DNA from: Pseudomonas prosekii
GTDB taxonomy: Bacteria; Pseudomonadota; Gammaproteobacteria; Pseudomonadales; Pseudomonadaceae
NCBI RefSeq assembly: GCF_900105155.1
Contig: NZ_LT629762.1
Location: forward strand, 4,306,501 to 4,370,500
Direction: 5' to 3'
DNA length: 64,000 nucleotides
The notes below the pieces were generated by a model that saw only the letters and a list, made by a program, of their open reading frames with translations, was not told the DNA's origin and made no database searches. Of this stretch, positions 1 to 9,408 are shown piece after piece. The translations under genes and the position numbers were made by a program. Numbering within the stretch: position 1 is the first letter of the stretch; every line of letters starts with the position of its first letter.

Positions 1-131
1 CGGTAGTTGCCGAGCCGGACGGCCCGATTGCCCTGGTTTACCAGGAACTGGCGCGCCATGTCGGTGCACGGATCGTGTTGCAGGAAGCGGCAAGCCCGGC
101 AATGCCGAACATCACCATCAGCGACGATTGA
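1..131 (+). CDS. apbC: C-terminal end of ApbC/Mrp iron-sulfur carrier ATPase (partial)
   Basis: The reading frame opens at base 3 and ends with TGA at 129-131, so only the last 42 residues are present. The tail (IALVYQELARHVGARIVLQ then a short PNITISDD end) aligns with the end of E. coli Mrp, which has an equivalent YRQLADRVAAQ helix followed by a short beta strand. ApbC/Mrp is a cytosolic P-loop NTPase that binds and delivers [Fe-S] clusters. The Walker motifs and the cluster-binding CxxC lie outside the window, so the call rests on the tail alone. Confidence 0.6.
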   Translation, partial: VVAEPDGPIALVYQELARHVGARIVLQEAASPAMPNITISDD

Positions 132-154
132 TCCGCTGAATAAATGCGATCTCC

Positions 155-244
155 TGTGGGAGCGAGCTTGCTCGCGATAGCGGTGTAACAGTCACCATCA
201 ATGGTGAATGTTATGGCCTCATCGCGAGCAAGCTCGCTCCCACA
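155..244. repeat. REPIN (class I REP pair)
   Basis: Two REP sequences in inverted orientation, starting TGTGGGAGCGAGCTTGCTCG and ending with its reverse complement, about 90 bp in all. It lies between the convergent apbC and SDR stop codons, the typical extragenic position of Pseudomonas REPINs. Confidence 0.9.
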
Positions 245-261
245 GTTGTTTTGTGTCGGAC

Positions 262-1020
262 TTAGATGCGCAAGCCGCCGTCCATCTCCAGAATCCGTCC
301 GGTGTAGTAGTCGTTCTCGAAGATATACGCCGCCGAATGGGCAATCTCATCCGGTTTGCCCATGCGCTTCAGCGGAATCCCGGACGTCATCTTCTCCAGC
401 GCTTCCGGCTTCATGCCCAGGGTCATCTCGGTTTCGATAAAGCCTGGCGCAATGCCGGCGACGCGAATCCCGTAGCGCGCCAGTTCCTTGGCCCAGGTCA
501 CGGTCGCTGCGGCGACGCCAGCCTTGGCTGCGGAATAGTTGGTCTGGCCAACGTTGCCGGCACGCGAGATCGACGAAATATTGATGATCGCGCCGCTGTT
601 TTTCAGCTCGACCATCTTCGCGGCGACCTCACGGGTGCACAGGAACACGCCGGTCAGGTTGACGTCGATAACCGCCTGCCATTGCGCCAGGCTCATCTTG
701 GTCATCTCGCCGTCCTTGACCTTCAGCAGCAAGCCGTCGCGCAAGATCCCGGCATTGTTGATCAAGCCGTGAATCGCGCCGAAATCTTCGGCCACTTGCG
801 CCACCATGTGCGTTACCTGTTCTTCATTGGCGACGTTGCACAAATAGGCGCGAGCCTCGACACCCTTGGCTTTGCACGCGGCAACCGTGTCGTCGAGCTT
901 CTCCTGGTTCAGATCGACCAGCGCCAATTTGGCGCCTTTGCCGGCGAAATACTCGGCCATCGAACGGCCTAAACCCTGGCAACCGCCAGTGATAATGATT
1001 ACTTTGTCAGTGAGTTGCAT
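262..1020 (-). CDS. SDR family oxidoreductase (FabG-like)
   Basis: A 252-residue classical short-chain dehydrogenase/reductase. It shows the N-terminal nucleotide motif TGGCQGLG (TGxxxGxG), the NNAG motif, the active-site Ser in the INISSISR stretch, and the YSAAK (YxxxK) catalytic pair. The family catalyses NAD(P)H-dependent keto/hydroxy interconversion; the FabG-like ending with [16 protein letters not shown] suggests 3-oxoacyl reduction, but the substrate is unknown. The start at 1018-1020 was chosen because a GGGG ribosome-binding site sits about 7 nt upstream; an ATG two codons earlier is also possible, and a longer in-frame extension lacks family homology. It is divergent from the hugZ-like gene. 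In P. aeruginosa the equivalent is PA4389 (from memory). Confidence 0.85.
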   Translation of the reverse strand: MQLTDKVIIITGGCQGLGRSMAEYFAGKGAKLALVDLNQEKLDDTVAACKAKGVEARAYLCNVANEEQVTHMVAQVAEDFGAIHGLINNAGILRDGLLLKVKDGEMTKMSLAQWQAVIDVNLTGVFLCTREVAAKMVELKNSGAIINISSISRAGNVGQTNYSAAKAGVAAATVTWAKELARYGIRVAGIAPGFIETEMTLGMKPEALEKMTSGIPLKRMGKPDEIAHSAAYIFENDYYTGRILEMDGGLRI

Positions 1021-1184
1021 TCGCATGCCCCAATAGCAGGTCTGAGTGGTTGTCCTTGAAGAGGGCCTCTCGATCTGCGCCTGAAGTGGCCGGCTGCACA
1101 TGAGAACTGCCCCGAGCGCGACTGGAAACTTATTCCCAGGCGCCTGTCCGTTTTTTCGACGGATTCTATATAAGGAGTCATAAA

Positions 1185-1916
1185 TTGAGCGTTGAAGCGG
1201 CCAAGAATGCACGAGAATTGCTTCTCAAGGAATACCGGGGCGTGTTGTCGACGCACTCCAAAGCCATGCCCGGTTTCCCGTTCGGCTCGGTGGTTCCCTA
1301 CTGCCTCGACGAGCAGGGCCGGCCGCTGATCTTGATCAGCCGCATCGCCCAGCACACGCACAACCTGCAAAAAGACCCGAAGTGCTCACTGTTCGTCGGT
1401 GAACGCGGGGCAGAAGATGCGCAAGCGGTCGGGCGCCTGACCTACCTCGCCCAAGCGCAGAAGCTTGAAGACGAGGCGGCCATCGAAGCGGCGGCCGGGC
1501 GTTATTACCGCTATTTCCCCGAATCGCAGAGTTACCACAAGGCTCACGATTTCGATTTCTGGGTACTTGAGCCGGTGCGTCATCGCTACATCGGCGGTTT
1601 CGGCGCGATCCATTGGGTCGATCAATTGACCCTCGCCAACCCGTTCGCCGGCAAGGCTGAAGTGAGCATGGTCGAGCACATGAACGCTGACCATGCCAAG
1701 GCTATCGCGCACTACGTCGAACTGGCCGGTCTGCCGACGACCAGCCCGGCGCAACTGGCCGGCATCGATACCGAAGGCATGCACCTGCGCATCGGCCAAG
1801 GGCTCTACTGGCTGCCGTTTCAAGCGCCATGTAATACGCCGACACAAGTGCGCGAAGCCTTGGTTTTCCTGGCTCACGCCGAACATTGGCCGAAAAATGC
1901 AGAGGCCGACGCTTGA
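1185..1916 (+). CDS. HugZ-family haem utilisation protein
   Basis: A 243-residue protein with an N-terminal split-barrel FMN-binding/pyridoxamine-phosphate-oxidase-like domain (about residues 10-150) followed by a DUF2470-type helical domain beginning near [19 protein letters not shown]. HugZ-like proteins bind or degrade haem in the cytosol to release iron. The start is a TTG at 1185-1187, supported by AAGGAG at 1172-1177 with 7-nt spacing; no ATG gives the full barrel. FxsA and groESL follow on the same strand. The haem role is inferred from the family. Confidence 0.8.
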   Translation: MSVEAAKNARELLLKEYRGVLSTHSKAMPGFPFGSVVPYCLDEQGRPLILISRIAQHTHNLQKDPKCSLFVGERGAEDAQAVGRLTYLAQAQKLEDEAAIEAAAGRYYRYFPESQSYHKAHDFDFWVLEPVRHRYIGGFGAIHWVDQLTLANPFAGKAEVSMVEHMNADHAKAIAHYVELAGLPTTSPAQLAGIDTEGMHLRIGQGLYWLPFQAPCNTPTQVREALVFLAHAEHWPKNAEADA

Positions 1917-1982
1917 ATTCACGAAACGGCGACGTCATCTAGGGAAGACTGGCAAGGCATTCTTGCGTTGAGGAACCATTAG

Positions 1983-2459
1983 ATGCGCCCTTTTTTATTG
2001 CTCTTTGTACTGTTTCCGGTGTTGGAGCTGTTCGTATTCGTCAAGGTCAGCGGCGCGATCGGGTTTTTCCCGGCGCTGCTGCTAGTGATTCTCGGCTCGA
2101 TGCTCGGCGTGTTCGTGCTGCGCATCGCCGGTCTGGCGACTGCATTGCGAGCCCGGGAAAGCCTGAACCGCGGTGAACTGCCGGCGCAGACCATGCTCGA
2201 AGGCCTGATGCTGGCATTGGCCGGCGGCCTGTTGATCCTGCCGGGTTTCGTCACTGACGTGCTGGGTCTGATCATGCTGCTGCCGATCTCGCGTCGACTG
2301 CTGGCAAACAAGATGCGCCAGCGCGCCGAAGAGGCGGCGATCCGCCAACGCGCGTTCGCCGACGACCTGCAGCCGCGCGGCGGTCCCGCTCCGCGGCAGC
2401 CATTGACTCGCGAGCCGGATGTGATTGAAGGCGAGTTCGAACATCGCGATCCCAAGTAA
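1983..2459 (+). CDS. fxsA: FxsA family membrane protein
   Basis: A 158-residue protein opening with a hydrophobic MRPFLLLFVLFPVLELFVFV segment and containing a second segment (FFPALLLVILGSMLGVFVL) and a third (GGLLILPGFVTDVLGLIMLL), with a polar Arg/Glu-rich C-terminus. This is the FxsA layout. E. coli FxsA is an inner-membrane protein that relieves F-plasmid exclusion of phage T7 and sits beside groE, exactly as here. A rho-independent terminator follows at 2472-2495. Its native role in pseudomonads is unknown. Confidence 0.88.
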   Translation: MRPFLLLFVLFPVLELFVFVKVSGAIGFFPALLLVILGSMLGVFVLRIAGLATALRARESLNRGELPAQTMLEGLMLALAGGLLILPGFVTDVLGLIMLLPISRRLLANKMRQRAEEAAIRQRAFADDLQPRGGPAPRQPLTREPDVIEGEFEHRDPK

Positions 2460-2471
2460 AGCGTTTCAGCG

Positions 2472-2495
2472 ACACGGCACCCTCGGGTGCCGTGT
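2472..2495 (+). terminator. Rho-independent terminator-like hairpin after fxsA
   Basis: An 11-bp GC-rich perfect stem (ACACGGCACCC paired with GGGTGCCGTGT) lies directly after the fxsA stop codon. The downstream tract is only weakly T-rich, so it may be an attenuating or RNA-stabilising hairpin rather than a full terminator. Confidence 0.6.
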
Positions 2496-2536
2496 TCATT
2501 TGCGCCGCAAAAACACAAAAATTTTGTCTGTCCGCC

Positions 2537-2564
2537 CTTGTAATAAGCTTATGCGCCCTTATGT
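2537..2564 (+). promoter_or_regulatory. Candidate sigma32-type heat-shock promoter of groESL
   Basis: CTTGTAA at 2537-2543 resembles the sigma32 -35 element (CTTGAAA), and CCCTTATGT at 2556-2564 partly resembles the -10 element (CCCCATNT), with a 12-nt spacer and about 140 nt to the groES start. groE operons are normally sigma32-driven. The -10 match is imperfect, so this is only a candidate. Confidence 0.35.
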
Positions 2565-2706
2565 AACGGTCACCGCAAGGTTTCTGGCGAACACGCCAGA
2601 CAGACTTCCGCGGTTCGCTTGACGAACCGCACCCGGCACCGCCGGATTTGTTAAACCCGCCGGGAACACACCGGCCGATGAAAACCACAATTAGGAGAGA
2701 TCGACA

Positions 2707-3000
2707 ATGAAGCTTCGTCCTCTGCATGACCGCGTCGTCATCCGTCGCAGCGAAGAAGAAAAGAAAACCGCTGGCGGTATCGTCCTGCCAGGTTCGGCTG
2801 CTGAAAAAGCCAACAGCGGCGAGATCCTCGCTGTCGGCACCGGCCGCGTGCTGGACAACGGTGAAGTGCGCGCACTGGCCGTTAAAGTGGGTGACAAGGT
2901 TGTGTTCGGTCCGTACTCCGGCAGCAACACTGTGAAAGTTGACGGCGAAGACCTGCTGGTAATGGCTGAGAACGAGATTCTCGCTGTTATCGAAGGCTGA
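2707..3000 (+). CDS. groES: Co-chaperonin GroES
   Basis: A 97-residue protein, the standard GroES length, starting [18 protein letters not shown], with the mobile loop around [15 protein letters not shown] and the family-typical end [13 protein letters not shown]. It forms the heptameric lid of the GroEL folding chamber in the cytosol. A strong AGGAG site lies about 8 nt before the ATG. groEL follows 49 nt downstream in the same operon. Confidence 0.99.
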   Translation: MKLRPLHDRVVIRRSEEEKKTAGGIVLPGSAAEKANSGEILAVGTGRVLDNGEVRALAVKVGDKVVFGPYSGSNTVKVDGEDLLVMAENEILAVIEG

Positions 3001-3037
3001 TTCCCCGCTCATTTTCCCGCTACTACAAAGTATTTAA

Positions 3038-4693
<1,656 letters not shown>

Positions 4694-4712
4694 GCCAGCC
4701 CCACCCGTACAC

Positions 4713-4748
4713 AAAAACCCCGCTGGCGTTAAGCCCGCGGGGTTTTTT
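4713..4748 (+). terminator. Rho-independent terminator of groESL
   Basis: Stem AAAAACCCCGC / GCGGGGTTTTT with a 13-nt loop followed by a run of T, about 20 nt after the groEL stop codon. This is a canonical terminator. Confidence 0.93.
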
Positions 4749-5736
4749 ATTGCCCGGCATTCCATCCCACCTCGGTCGAGTGTAGGAGCGAGGCTTGCCC
4801 GCGAAAGCGGTCTTCAGCCGAGATTGATGTTGGAGGTGCCGACCCCTTCGCGGGCAAGCCTTGCTCCTACAGGGATTGTGGTGATCCGCCAATTGCCGAT
4901 CCACCACAGATCACCTGTAGGAGTGAGCCTGCTCGCGATAGCTGACTACCCGTCAGCATTGAAGTGACTGACCCACCGCCATCGCGAGCAGGCTCACTCC
5001 CACATTTGGTCGTGGCCAGCCACAAATTCCGTGACCAACACAAAACCTGTAGGAGCAAGGCTTGCCCGCGAAAGCGGTCTTTCAGCCAACATTGATGTGG
5101 GACGTGCCGGCCCCTTCGCGGGCAAGCCTTGCTCCTACAGGGATTGTGGTGATCCGCCAATCGCCGATCCACCAGAGATCACCTGTAGGAGTGAGCCTGC
5201 TCGCGATAGCTGACTACCCGTCAGTATTGAAGTAACTGACCCACCGCCATCGCGGGCAAGCTCACTCCTACATTGGAACGTGTCGTTCACAAATCCCGTG
5301 ATCAACGCTAAACCTGTAGGAGCGAGGCTTGCCCGCGAAAGCGGTCTCTCAGCCGAGATTGATGTAGGACATGCCGACCCCTTCGCGGGCAAGCCTTGCT
5401 CCTACAGGGATTGTGGAGATCCACCAATCGCCGATCCACCACAGATCACCTGTAGGAGTGAGCCTGCTCGCGATAGCTGACTACCCGTCAGCATTGAAGT
5501 GACTGACCCACCGCCATCGCGAGCAAGCTCACTCCCACATTGGAACGTGGCCAGCCACAAATTCCATGATCGATGCCAACCCTGTAGGAGCGAGGCTTGC
5601 CCGCGAAAGCGGTCTTCCAGCCAAGATTGATGTTGGACGTGCCGGCCCCTTCGCGGGCAAGCCTGAACTGGCCTAATGATTTTGGACACTTCAATCGGGC
5701 GCTATGATGGCGCCCAAATCTGAGGTGTTTTTGGAT

Positions 5737-6039
5737 ATGCGTAATTCTTATTCAACTGAGTTCAAACTCAAGGCTGCTGGCATGGTGCTGGATGAGGGGA
5801 TATCGGTTCCCGAGGTTTGCGCCAGTTTAGATATTGGCCCTACGGCCTTGCGTCGCTGGGTCGATCAGGTGCGTAAAGAACGTCAGGGATCGACGCCGGT
5901 GGGAGCCAAAGCGATCACCGCTGACCAGCGAGAAATCCAGGAACTCAAAGCCTTGCTCAGGCAAAAAGACCGGGATATCGAAATCCTAAAAAAGGCCAGT
6001 GCTCTCCTGCTTTTGGACGCCAAAGATCATTCTCACTGA
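5737..6039 (+). CDS. IS3-family transposase OrfA
   Basis: About 100 residues, starting MRNSYSTEFKLKAAGMVLDE. It contains a helix-turn-helix (FKLKAAGMVLDEGISVPEVC then SLDIGPTALRRWV) and a leucine-zipper-like C-terminal helix (EIQELKALLRQKDRDIEILK). It binds the terminal repeats of the element. The A-AAA-AAG sequence at 5988-5994 in its 3' part lets ribosomes slip by -1 and make the OrfAB fusion transposase. An ATG at 5704 would add 11 residues but does not look like the family N-terminus. Confidence 0.88.
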   Translation: MRNSYSTEFKLKAAGMVLDEGISVPEVCASLDIGPTALRRWVDQVRKERQGSTPVGAKAITADQREIQELKALLRQKDRDIEILKKASALLLLDAKDHSH

Positions 6040-6083
6040 TCAATGAGCTGGGTGAGCGATACGGCGTTAACGACTGCTGCCGG

Positions 6084-6872
6084 GTGTTTGAAGTCAGCCG
6101 CAGCAGTTTTTATGCCTGGCGTCAGCGCCAAGGCAAGGTGAACCCTGAGCGGGAGAAACTCAAAGCCATGCTGGTCGAGCATCACAAGGAATCCAGAGCT
6201 TCCGCGGGGGCGCGCACCCTTTCCAGGGAGCTGCAAGCCAAGGGGCATCGCGTCGGGAGGCACATGGCTCGCAGCTTGATGCGAGAAGCCGGCGTGGTCA
6301 GTCGTCAGCGCCGACGTCACAAATACAAGTCATCTGGCGTTGAAGCCTTGGTGGCGCCGCACGTGCTCAAGCGCGAGTTTGATGTCACGGCGATCAACCA
6401 AGTGTGGTGCGCGGACGTGACGTACATCAAGGTCGGCACGCGGTGGATGTATTTTGCAGCGGTTCTGGACCTGTTCGCCCGCCGGCTCGTGGGGTGGGCG
6501 TTTTCGATGATCTCGGATGCGGAGCTGACCTGCGAGGCCCTACGGATGGCGGTTGAGCTGCGAGGCAAACCCAAAGACGTGCTGTTTCACTCCGATCAAG
6601 GCTGCCAGTACACCAGTCATAAGTTCAGGAATGAGTTGCTGGCGAATGGACTGCGGCAAAGCATGAGTCGTAAAGGCGAATGCTGGGATAACGCCCCGAT
6701 GGAGCGTTTCTTTGGAAGTCTGAAATCAGAGTGGATGCCTGAAGCCGGTTACCGCTCGGAGTATGAAGCCCGGGCTGATTTGCAGCGCTACGTGGTGCGC
6801 TACAACAACTTCAGGCTCCATAGCTACAACGATTACCGGTCACCGGTCGCCATGGAGAAAATGGCGGCGTGA
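6084..6872 (+). CDS. IS3-family transposase OrfB (DDE catalytic part)
   Basis: 262 residues from the first in-frame ATG, although the functional protein is probably the OrfAB fusion entered by -1 frameshift near 5990. The frame is open from there and reads QRSFSLINELGERYGV before this ATG. Catalytic DDE residues are visible in WCADVTYI, LFHSDQGCQYTS and DNAPMERFFGSLKSEW. It cuts and joins DNA strands during transposition. Codon use is less GC3-rich than in neighbouring genes, as expected for a transferred element. Confidence 0.92.
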   Translation: MFEVSRSSFYAWRQRQGKVNPEREKLKAMLVEHHKESRASAGARTLSRELQAKGHRVGRHMARSLMREAGVVSRQRRRHKYKSSGVEALVAPHVLKREFDVTAINQVWCADVTYIKVGTRWMYFAAVLDLFARRLVGWAFSMISDAELTCEALRMAVELRGKPKDVLFHSDQGCQYTSHKFRNELLANGLRQSMSRKGECWDNAPMERFFGSLKSEWMPEAGYRSEYEARADLQRYVVRYNNFRLHSYNDYRSPVAMEKMAA

Positions 6873-7761
6873 AAAAACCGTAATTGGTGTCCAGGATTAC
6901 TTGACCAGATCAGCCTTGCTCCTACAGGGATTGTGGTGATCCGCCAATCGCCGATTCACCACAGATCACCTGTAGGAGTGAGCCTGCTCGCGATAGCTGA
7001 CTACCCGTCAGTATTGAAGTAACTGACCCACCGCCATAGCGGGCAAGCTCACTCCTACATTGGAACGTGTCGTTCACAAATCCCGTGATCAACGCTAAAC
7101 CTGTAGGAGCGAGGCTTGCCCGCGAAAGCGGTCTCTCAGCCGAGATTGATGTTGGACGTGCCGGCCCCTTCGCGGGCAAGCCTTGCTCCTACAGGGATTG
7201 TGGTGATCCACCAATCGCCGATCCACCACAGATCACCTGTAGGAGTGAGCCTGCTCGCGATAGCTGACTACCCGTCAGCATTGAAGTGACTGACCCACTG
7301 CCATCGCGAGCAGGCTCACTCCCACATTGGAACGTGGCCAGCCACAAATTCCGTGACCAACACAAAACCTGTGGGAGCAAGGCTTGCCCGCGATGGCGGT
7401 GTTCCAGCCAAGATTGATGTTGGACGTGCCGGCCCCTTCGCGGGCAAGCCTTGCTCCTACAGGGATTGTGGTGATCCGCCAATTGCCGATCCACCACAGA
7501 TTACCTGTAGGAGTGAGCCTGCTCGCGATTGCTGACTACCCGTCAGCATTGAAGTGACTGACCCACCGCCATCGCGAGCAGGCTCACTCCTACATTGGAA
7601 CGTGGCCAGCCACAAATTCCATGATCAACACAAACCCTGTAGGAGCGAGGCTTGCCCGCGATGGCGGTCTTCAGCCGAGATTGATGTTGGACGTGCCGGC
7701 CCCTTCGCGGGCAAGCCTTGCTCCAGGGATTGTGGTGATCCACCAATTCTGGAGCTGCGCC

Positions 7762-8505
7762 TCAGGCGTTGGCCGGTTGAGCTTTTCCCAACCGCGCAGC
7801 GCTGGAAGCCGGTCGATAGAGGATGTAGTAATACGACCCCAGGCATATCAACCAGCAGAAGATCGCGGTCCACACGTTGTGCGAGAAGAAGTGAGCGCCT
7901 TGCATCATGCGGCTGATCGAGAACACCGAGCCGAGCGCGAACGCGAAGATAAACGCGCTTCTTGCCAGTCGCGGGCGCCGATCGCGCAATACGAAGAACA
8001 ACGCAAACAAGGTAAAACCGGTCGCCGCATGCCCGCCCGGCCAGCAACGGCCGGGCTTGTCGGTGGGCGGACGCGGGCTCAGCAGTTCGCTGTATTGTTC
8101 GTGCCCGCCAAACTGCTCAAGACTCCACGGGCACTGCACCGCCGTCACCACTTTCACCGGCGTGACAAACGAAGTGGCCAAGCCCAGCGATAACACCAGA
8201 CAGCCGAATTCGCGCTTGAACGGCTTAAGCCGCTGAACAAAAAATGCACCGACAAACCCGATCACCGCAAACAACGAAAATCCGATCACCACTTGCTTGG
8301 CCCGGTCATGCAGGATGTCTTCGAGAAAATAACTGTGCCGACCAATAAAATCCCCGGCCAGCGGATCGTAAAACAGCCGGGCCAGCGCCATGTCCAGATC
8401 CGTCAGTTCCAGCAACACCAGAATCATCGCCGCAACGGCGGGAACCCCAAGGCATACCCAGAAATTCAGCGGGCGCGAAGCGGGGCGGGCAGGGGTAGAA
8501 ACCAT
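7762..8505 (-). CDS. PAP2-family phosphatase, membrane bound
   Basis: A 247-residue protein with about five to six hydrophobic segments and a PAP2 signature: WPGGHAATGF (motif 2, catalytic-type His) and SRMMQGAHFFSHN (motif 3). Motif 1 reads KVVTAVQCPW, so the usual Arg of K-x6-RP is replaced by Cys, a variant I associate with a lipid A/phospholipid-phosphatase-like subgroup in pseudomonads. It probably dephosphorylates a lipid on the periplasmic face of the inner membrane. It is divergent from colR and preceded by a candidate ColR box, which suggests a role in the ColRS envelope-stress response. Confidence 0.82.
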   Translation of the reverse strand: MVSTPARPASRPLNFWVCLGVPAVAAMILVLLELTDLDMALARLFYDPLAGDFIGRHSYFLEDILHDRAKQVVIGFSLFAVIGFVGAFFVQRLKPFKREFGCLVLSLGLATSFVTPVKVVTAVQCPWSLEQFGGHEQYSELLSPRPPTDKPGRCWPGGHAATGFTLFALFFVLRDRRPRLARSAFIFAFALGSVFSISRMMQGAHFFSHNVWTAIFCWLICLGSYYYILYRPASSAARLGKAQPANA

Positions 8506-8592
8506 GGCAATTCCTTGATCGTCGGGCAGGTTCTGGGGAGGTCAGCCGCGCGGAGTGTGGGCGCGAGGCTGTCGCGGCCCCGTGAATGGCGA

Positions 8593-8608
8593 GTGAAAAA
8601 CTCGTTAA
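8593..8608 (-). promoter_or_regulatory. Candidate ColR-binding site upstream of the PAP2 gene
   Basis: Read on the minus strand, TTAACGAGTTTTTCAC matches 15 of 16 positions of the ColR consensus reported for P. putida as I remember it (YYNASNNYTTTTTSAC). It lies about 90 bp before the PAP2 start in the colR/PAP2 divergent region. Confidence 0.5.
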
Positions 8609-8724
8609 AACCGCACGCACCACGTTGATCAAATATCCCCCGCACTCAGGCCTAGCCGTGAGCCACACTTGGCCGTAAGCTGCGCGAGCCGAAGACGGCC
8701 GTTACTGTGTGCGGAGGAGTGCCC

Positions 8725-9408
8725 ATGCGAATTTTATTGGTTGAAGACAACCGCGATATCCTCGCCAATCTGGCGGATTATCTGGGGCTTAAGGGTTACA
8801 CCGTGGATTGTGCGCAGGACGGCTTGTCGGGGCTGCACCTGGCGGCCACCGAGCATTACGACTTGATCGTGCTCGACATCATGCTGCCCGGCATCGACGG
8901 CTACACCTTGTGCAAACGCCTGCGTGAAGATGCGCGGCGCGACACGCCGGTGATCATGCTCACCGCGCGCGATCAGCTCGACGACCGCCTGCAAGGCTTC
9001 AAATCCGGCGCCGACGATTACCTGATCAAGCCGTTCGCATTGTCCGAACTCGCCGCGCGCATCGAAGCGGTCATGCGCCGAGCCCAGGGCGGCGGGCGTC
9101 GTGCGTTGCAGGTCGGCGATCTGAGCTACGACCTCGACACCCTCGAAGTCACCCGCGAAGGCCGTTTGCTCAAACTCAACCCGGTCGGCCTCAAATTGCT
9201 CGCCGTGCTGATGCAGAAAAGCCCTCACGTATTGCGCCGCGAAATCCTCGAAGAAGCGCTGTGGGGTGATGATTGCCCGGACAGCGACAGCCTGCGCAGT
9301 CACGTTCACCAATTGCGCCAGGTGATCGACAAACCGTTCGCCAAACCGCTGCTGCAAACCGTGCACGGCGTGGGTTACCGCTTGGCCGAGGGCCGAGATG
9401 GAGTTTAA
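8725..9408 (+). CDS. colR: Response regulator ColR
   Basis: A 227-residue OmpR/PhoB-type regulator. The receiver domain (residues 1-120) carries the acidic pair in LLVEDNRDIL, the phospho-acceptor Asp in LIVLDIMLPG, and Lys in LIKPFA. The C-terminal winged helix (about residues 125-225) includes RREILEEALWG and LQTVHGVGYRL. The start at 8725 has GGAGGAG at 8712-8718; upstream in-frame codons lack homology. The ColRS pair controls membrane stability and metal (Zn/Fe) stress in pseudomonads. The gene overlaps colS by 11 bp. Assignment as ColR rests on synteny with the methyltransferase and inaA genes (PA4381-PA4378 from memory). Confidence 0.88.
   Translation: MRILLVEDNRDILANLADYLGLKGYTVDCAQDGLSGLHLAATEHYDLIVLDIMLPGIDGYTLCKRLREDARRDTPVIMLTARDQLDDRLQGFKSGADDYLIKPFALSELAARIEAVMRRAQGGGRRALQVGDLSYDLDTLEVTREGRLLKLNPVGLKLLAVLMQKSPHVLRREILEEALWGDDCPDSDSLRSHVHQLRQVIDKPFAKPLLQTVHGVGYRLAEGRDGV

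Larger units (their letters stand above)
5664..6912 (+). mobile_element. Complete IS3-family insertion sequence, 1,249 bp
   Basis: The termini are imperfect 26-bp inverted repeats (left TGAACTGGCC..., right complement TGATCTGGTC..., 19 of 26 matching, both reaching a shared TGGACAC) with TG...CA ends. They are flanked by the direct 3-bp target duplication GCC (5661-5663 and 6913-6915). The element encodes orfA and orfB in the IS3 arrangement with an A6G slippery site at 5988-5994. Removing element plus duplication restores GGGCAAGCCTTGCTCC, an intact REP half. Both frames are open, so the copy looks functional. Confidence 0.93.
4781..7745. repeat. Tandem array of about seven 267-bp compound REPIN units
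   Basis: Units begin at 4781, 5048, 5315, 5583 (interrupted by the insertion sequence), 7102, 7370 and 7638 (partial), with a spacing of 267-268 bp once the 1,252-bp insertion and target duplication are subtracted. Each unit holds two REPINs. REPIN A runs from TGTAGGAGCGAGGCTTGCCC to its inverted copy; REPIN B runs from TGTAGGAGTGAGCCTGCTCG to its inverted copy. Linkers are shared (GATTGTGGTGATCC and a GTGGCCAGCCACAAATTC type). The array fills the convergent space between groEL and the PAP2 gene. Short open frames in it are artefacts of the repeat. Units differ by scattered substitutions. Confidence 0.93.

Noticed and set aside
2537-2564. CIRCE operator for HrcA upstream of groES
   Set aside because: No TTAGCACTC-N9-GAGTGCTAA repeat is present; a sigma32-type promoter is a better candidate.
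4867-5689. Several 60-100-codon frames such as those sharing GSQLSRAGSLLQV
   Set aside because: They are repeat translations of the REPIN array and appear in identical form in each unit.
4781-7745. CRISPR-like array
   Set aside because: The repeats are 267-bp compound palindromes with no short unique spacers and no cas genes nearby.
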